Assembly (NCBI GenBank): GCA_951217055.1
Contig: OX578283.1
Coordinates: 620,001 to 684,000 of the forward strand
DNA: 64,000 nucleotides
Direction of reading: 5' to 3'
DNA from: Gerris lacustris
Taxonomy: Eukaryota; Arthropoda; Insecta; Hemiptera; Gerridae
Part shown: positions 63,467 to 64,000 of the stretch, piece by piece
How the letters are laid out: each line of letters begins with the position of its first letter
How positions within the stretch are numbered: position 1 is the stretch's first letter
Position numbers and translations under genes: made by a program
The notes under the pieces: model-generated
Database searches by the model: none
Told to the model about the DNA's origin: nothing
The model's input: the letters and a program-made list of their open reading frames with translations, nothing else

Positions 63467-64000
63467 CTCCATTTACACACAAATACAGATAAATAAAATA
63501 ATCAAAAGCAAAACCACAAATAAAACTCTAATCATACAAAAAAAAAGAACTAAAAGATCAAAACACTTAAAACTGGAAAAATAATTAAATGCGTAATAAT
63601 AATAATAATAATAATTTAACAGGAAATTACCAGTATTGTACCAACAAGGGGATCCCATTAAACAACTGATAATCCAGACAAGACAATTACTATCGACTGC
63701 ACACAATGACCAACGACAACACATGCACCTTTTCTTTTATACTGCTCTAACACCTAGTTCTTATTCCCTTCACAAATACAGATTATAAAAGCTCTCTTAA
63801 AGTTTTTTGTTCTTTAAATACAAATAAATAGACGGAAAGAAAAATGTAAAGGTATCAATATGAAAAAAAAGTTTCAACAAATGTTAGATTTAATATAAAA
63901 TTCTAAAAACTAAATCAATATTAACAATAAAATAAAAACCCTTTATAATAAATATAGTATTTTCACTCTTAAAATTAAATTTTAACTATGGGCCTGCACT
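63467..64000 (-). other. Dscam1: Sequence upstream of V1
   Basis: Intronic AT-rich sequence with an (AAT)n tract at 63596-63617. No further Ig7 copy in the window; the array could continue beyond. Confidence 0.6.

Overview
The window is one long minus-strand stretch of an arthropod Dscam1-type gene (Down syndrome cell adhesion molecule, the hypervariable immunoglobulin-superfamily receptor of insects and crustaceans). The DNA is AT-rich, full of introns and loaded with small transposable elements. A large array of alternative Ig7 exons is known only from pancrustacean Dscam1, so an insect is the most likely source. I cannot name the species. No second gene is convincing.

Layout, read in gene order from high to low coordinates. 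(1) 43613-63466: an array of 24 alternative exons (V1-V24), each coding one complete Ig7 domain and equivalent to the exon 9 cluster of Drosophila Dscam1. Every copy starts with 2 nt and ends with 1 nt of a split codon, so all are interchangeable and only one can be used per mRNA. (2) 35184-43612: an 8.4-kb intron with a 24-copy 53-bp tandem array and two MITE-like elements. (3) 21697-35183: fifteen constant exons coding Ig8, Ig9, FNIII-1 to FNIII-4, Ig10, FNIII-5 and FNIII-6. (4) 17971-18408: two alternative transmembrane exons only 63 bp apart, equivalent to Drosophila exon 17. (5) 2041-16802: five cytoplasmic-tail exons with SH3-ligand and tyrosine motifs. Two of them (126 and 150 bp) are phase-symmetric, like Drosophila exons 19 and 23, which are known to be skipped. 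All junctions from V1-V24 to the exon at 2041 keep one reading frame when spliced as listed.

The 5' part of the gene (signal peptide, Ig1-Ig6, the exon 4 and exon 6 arrays, promoter) lies beyond position 64000. The last coding exon and 3' UTR lie beyond position 1. From this window alone, 24 Ig7 choices x 2 membrane segments give 48 proteins, or 192 if both symmetric tail exons are optional.

The most notable observations are: a contiguous block of seven Ig7 exons (V4-V10) whose 5' splice sites all lack a purine at intron position +3; V10, whose donor is GC or else a frameshifting downstream GT; recent tandem duplication in V12-V17; the tandem array in the intron where control elements of the exon 9 cluster would be expected; nested inverted repeats next to the transmembrane switch; and an apparent tRNA-derived SINE family in at least three copies.
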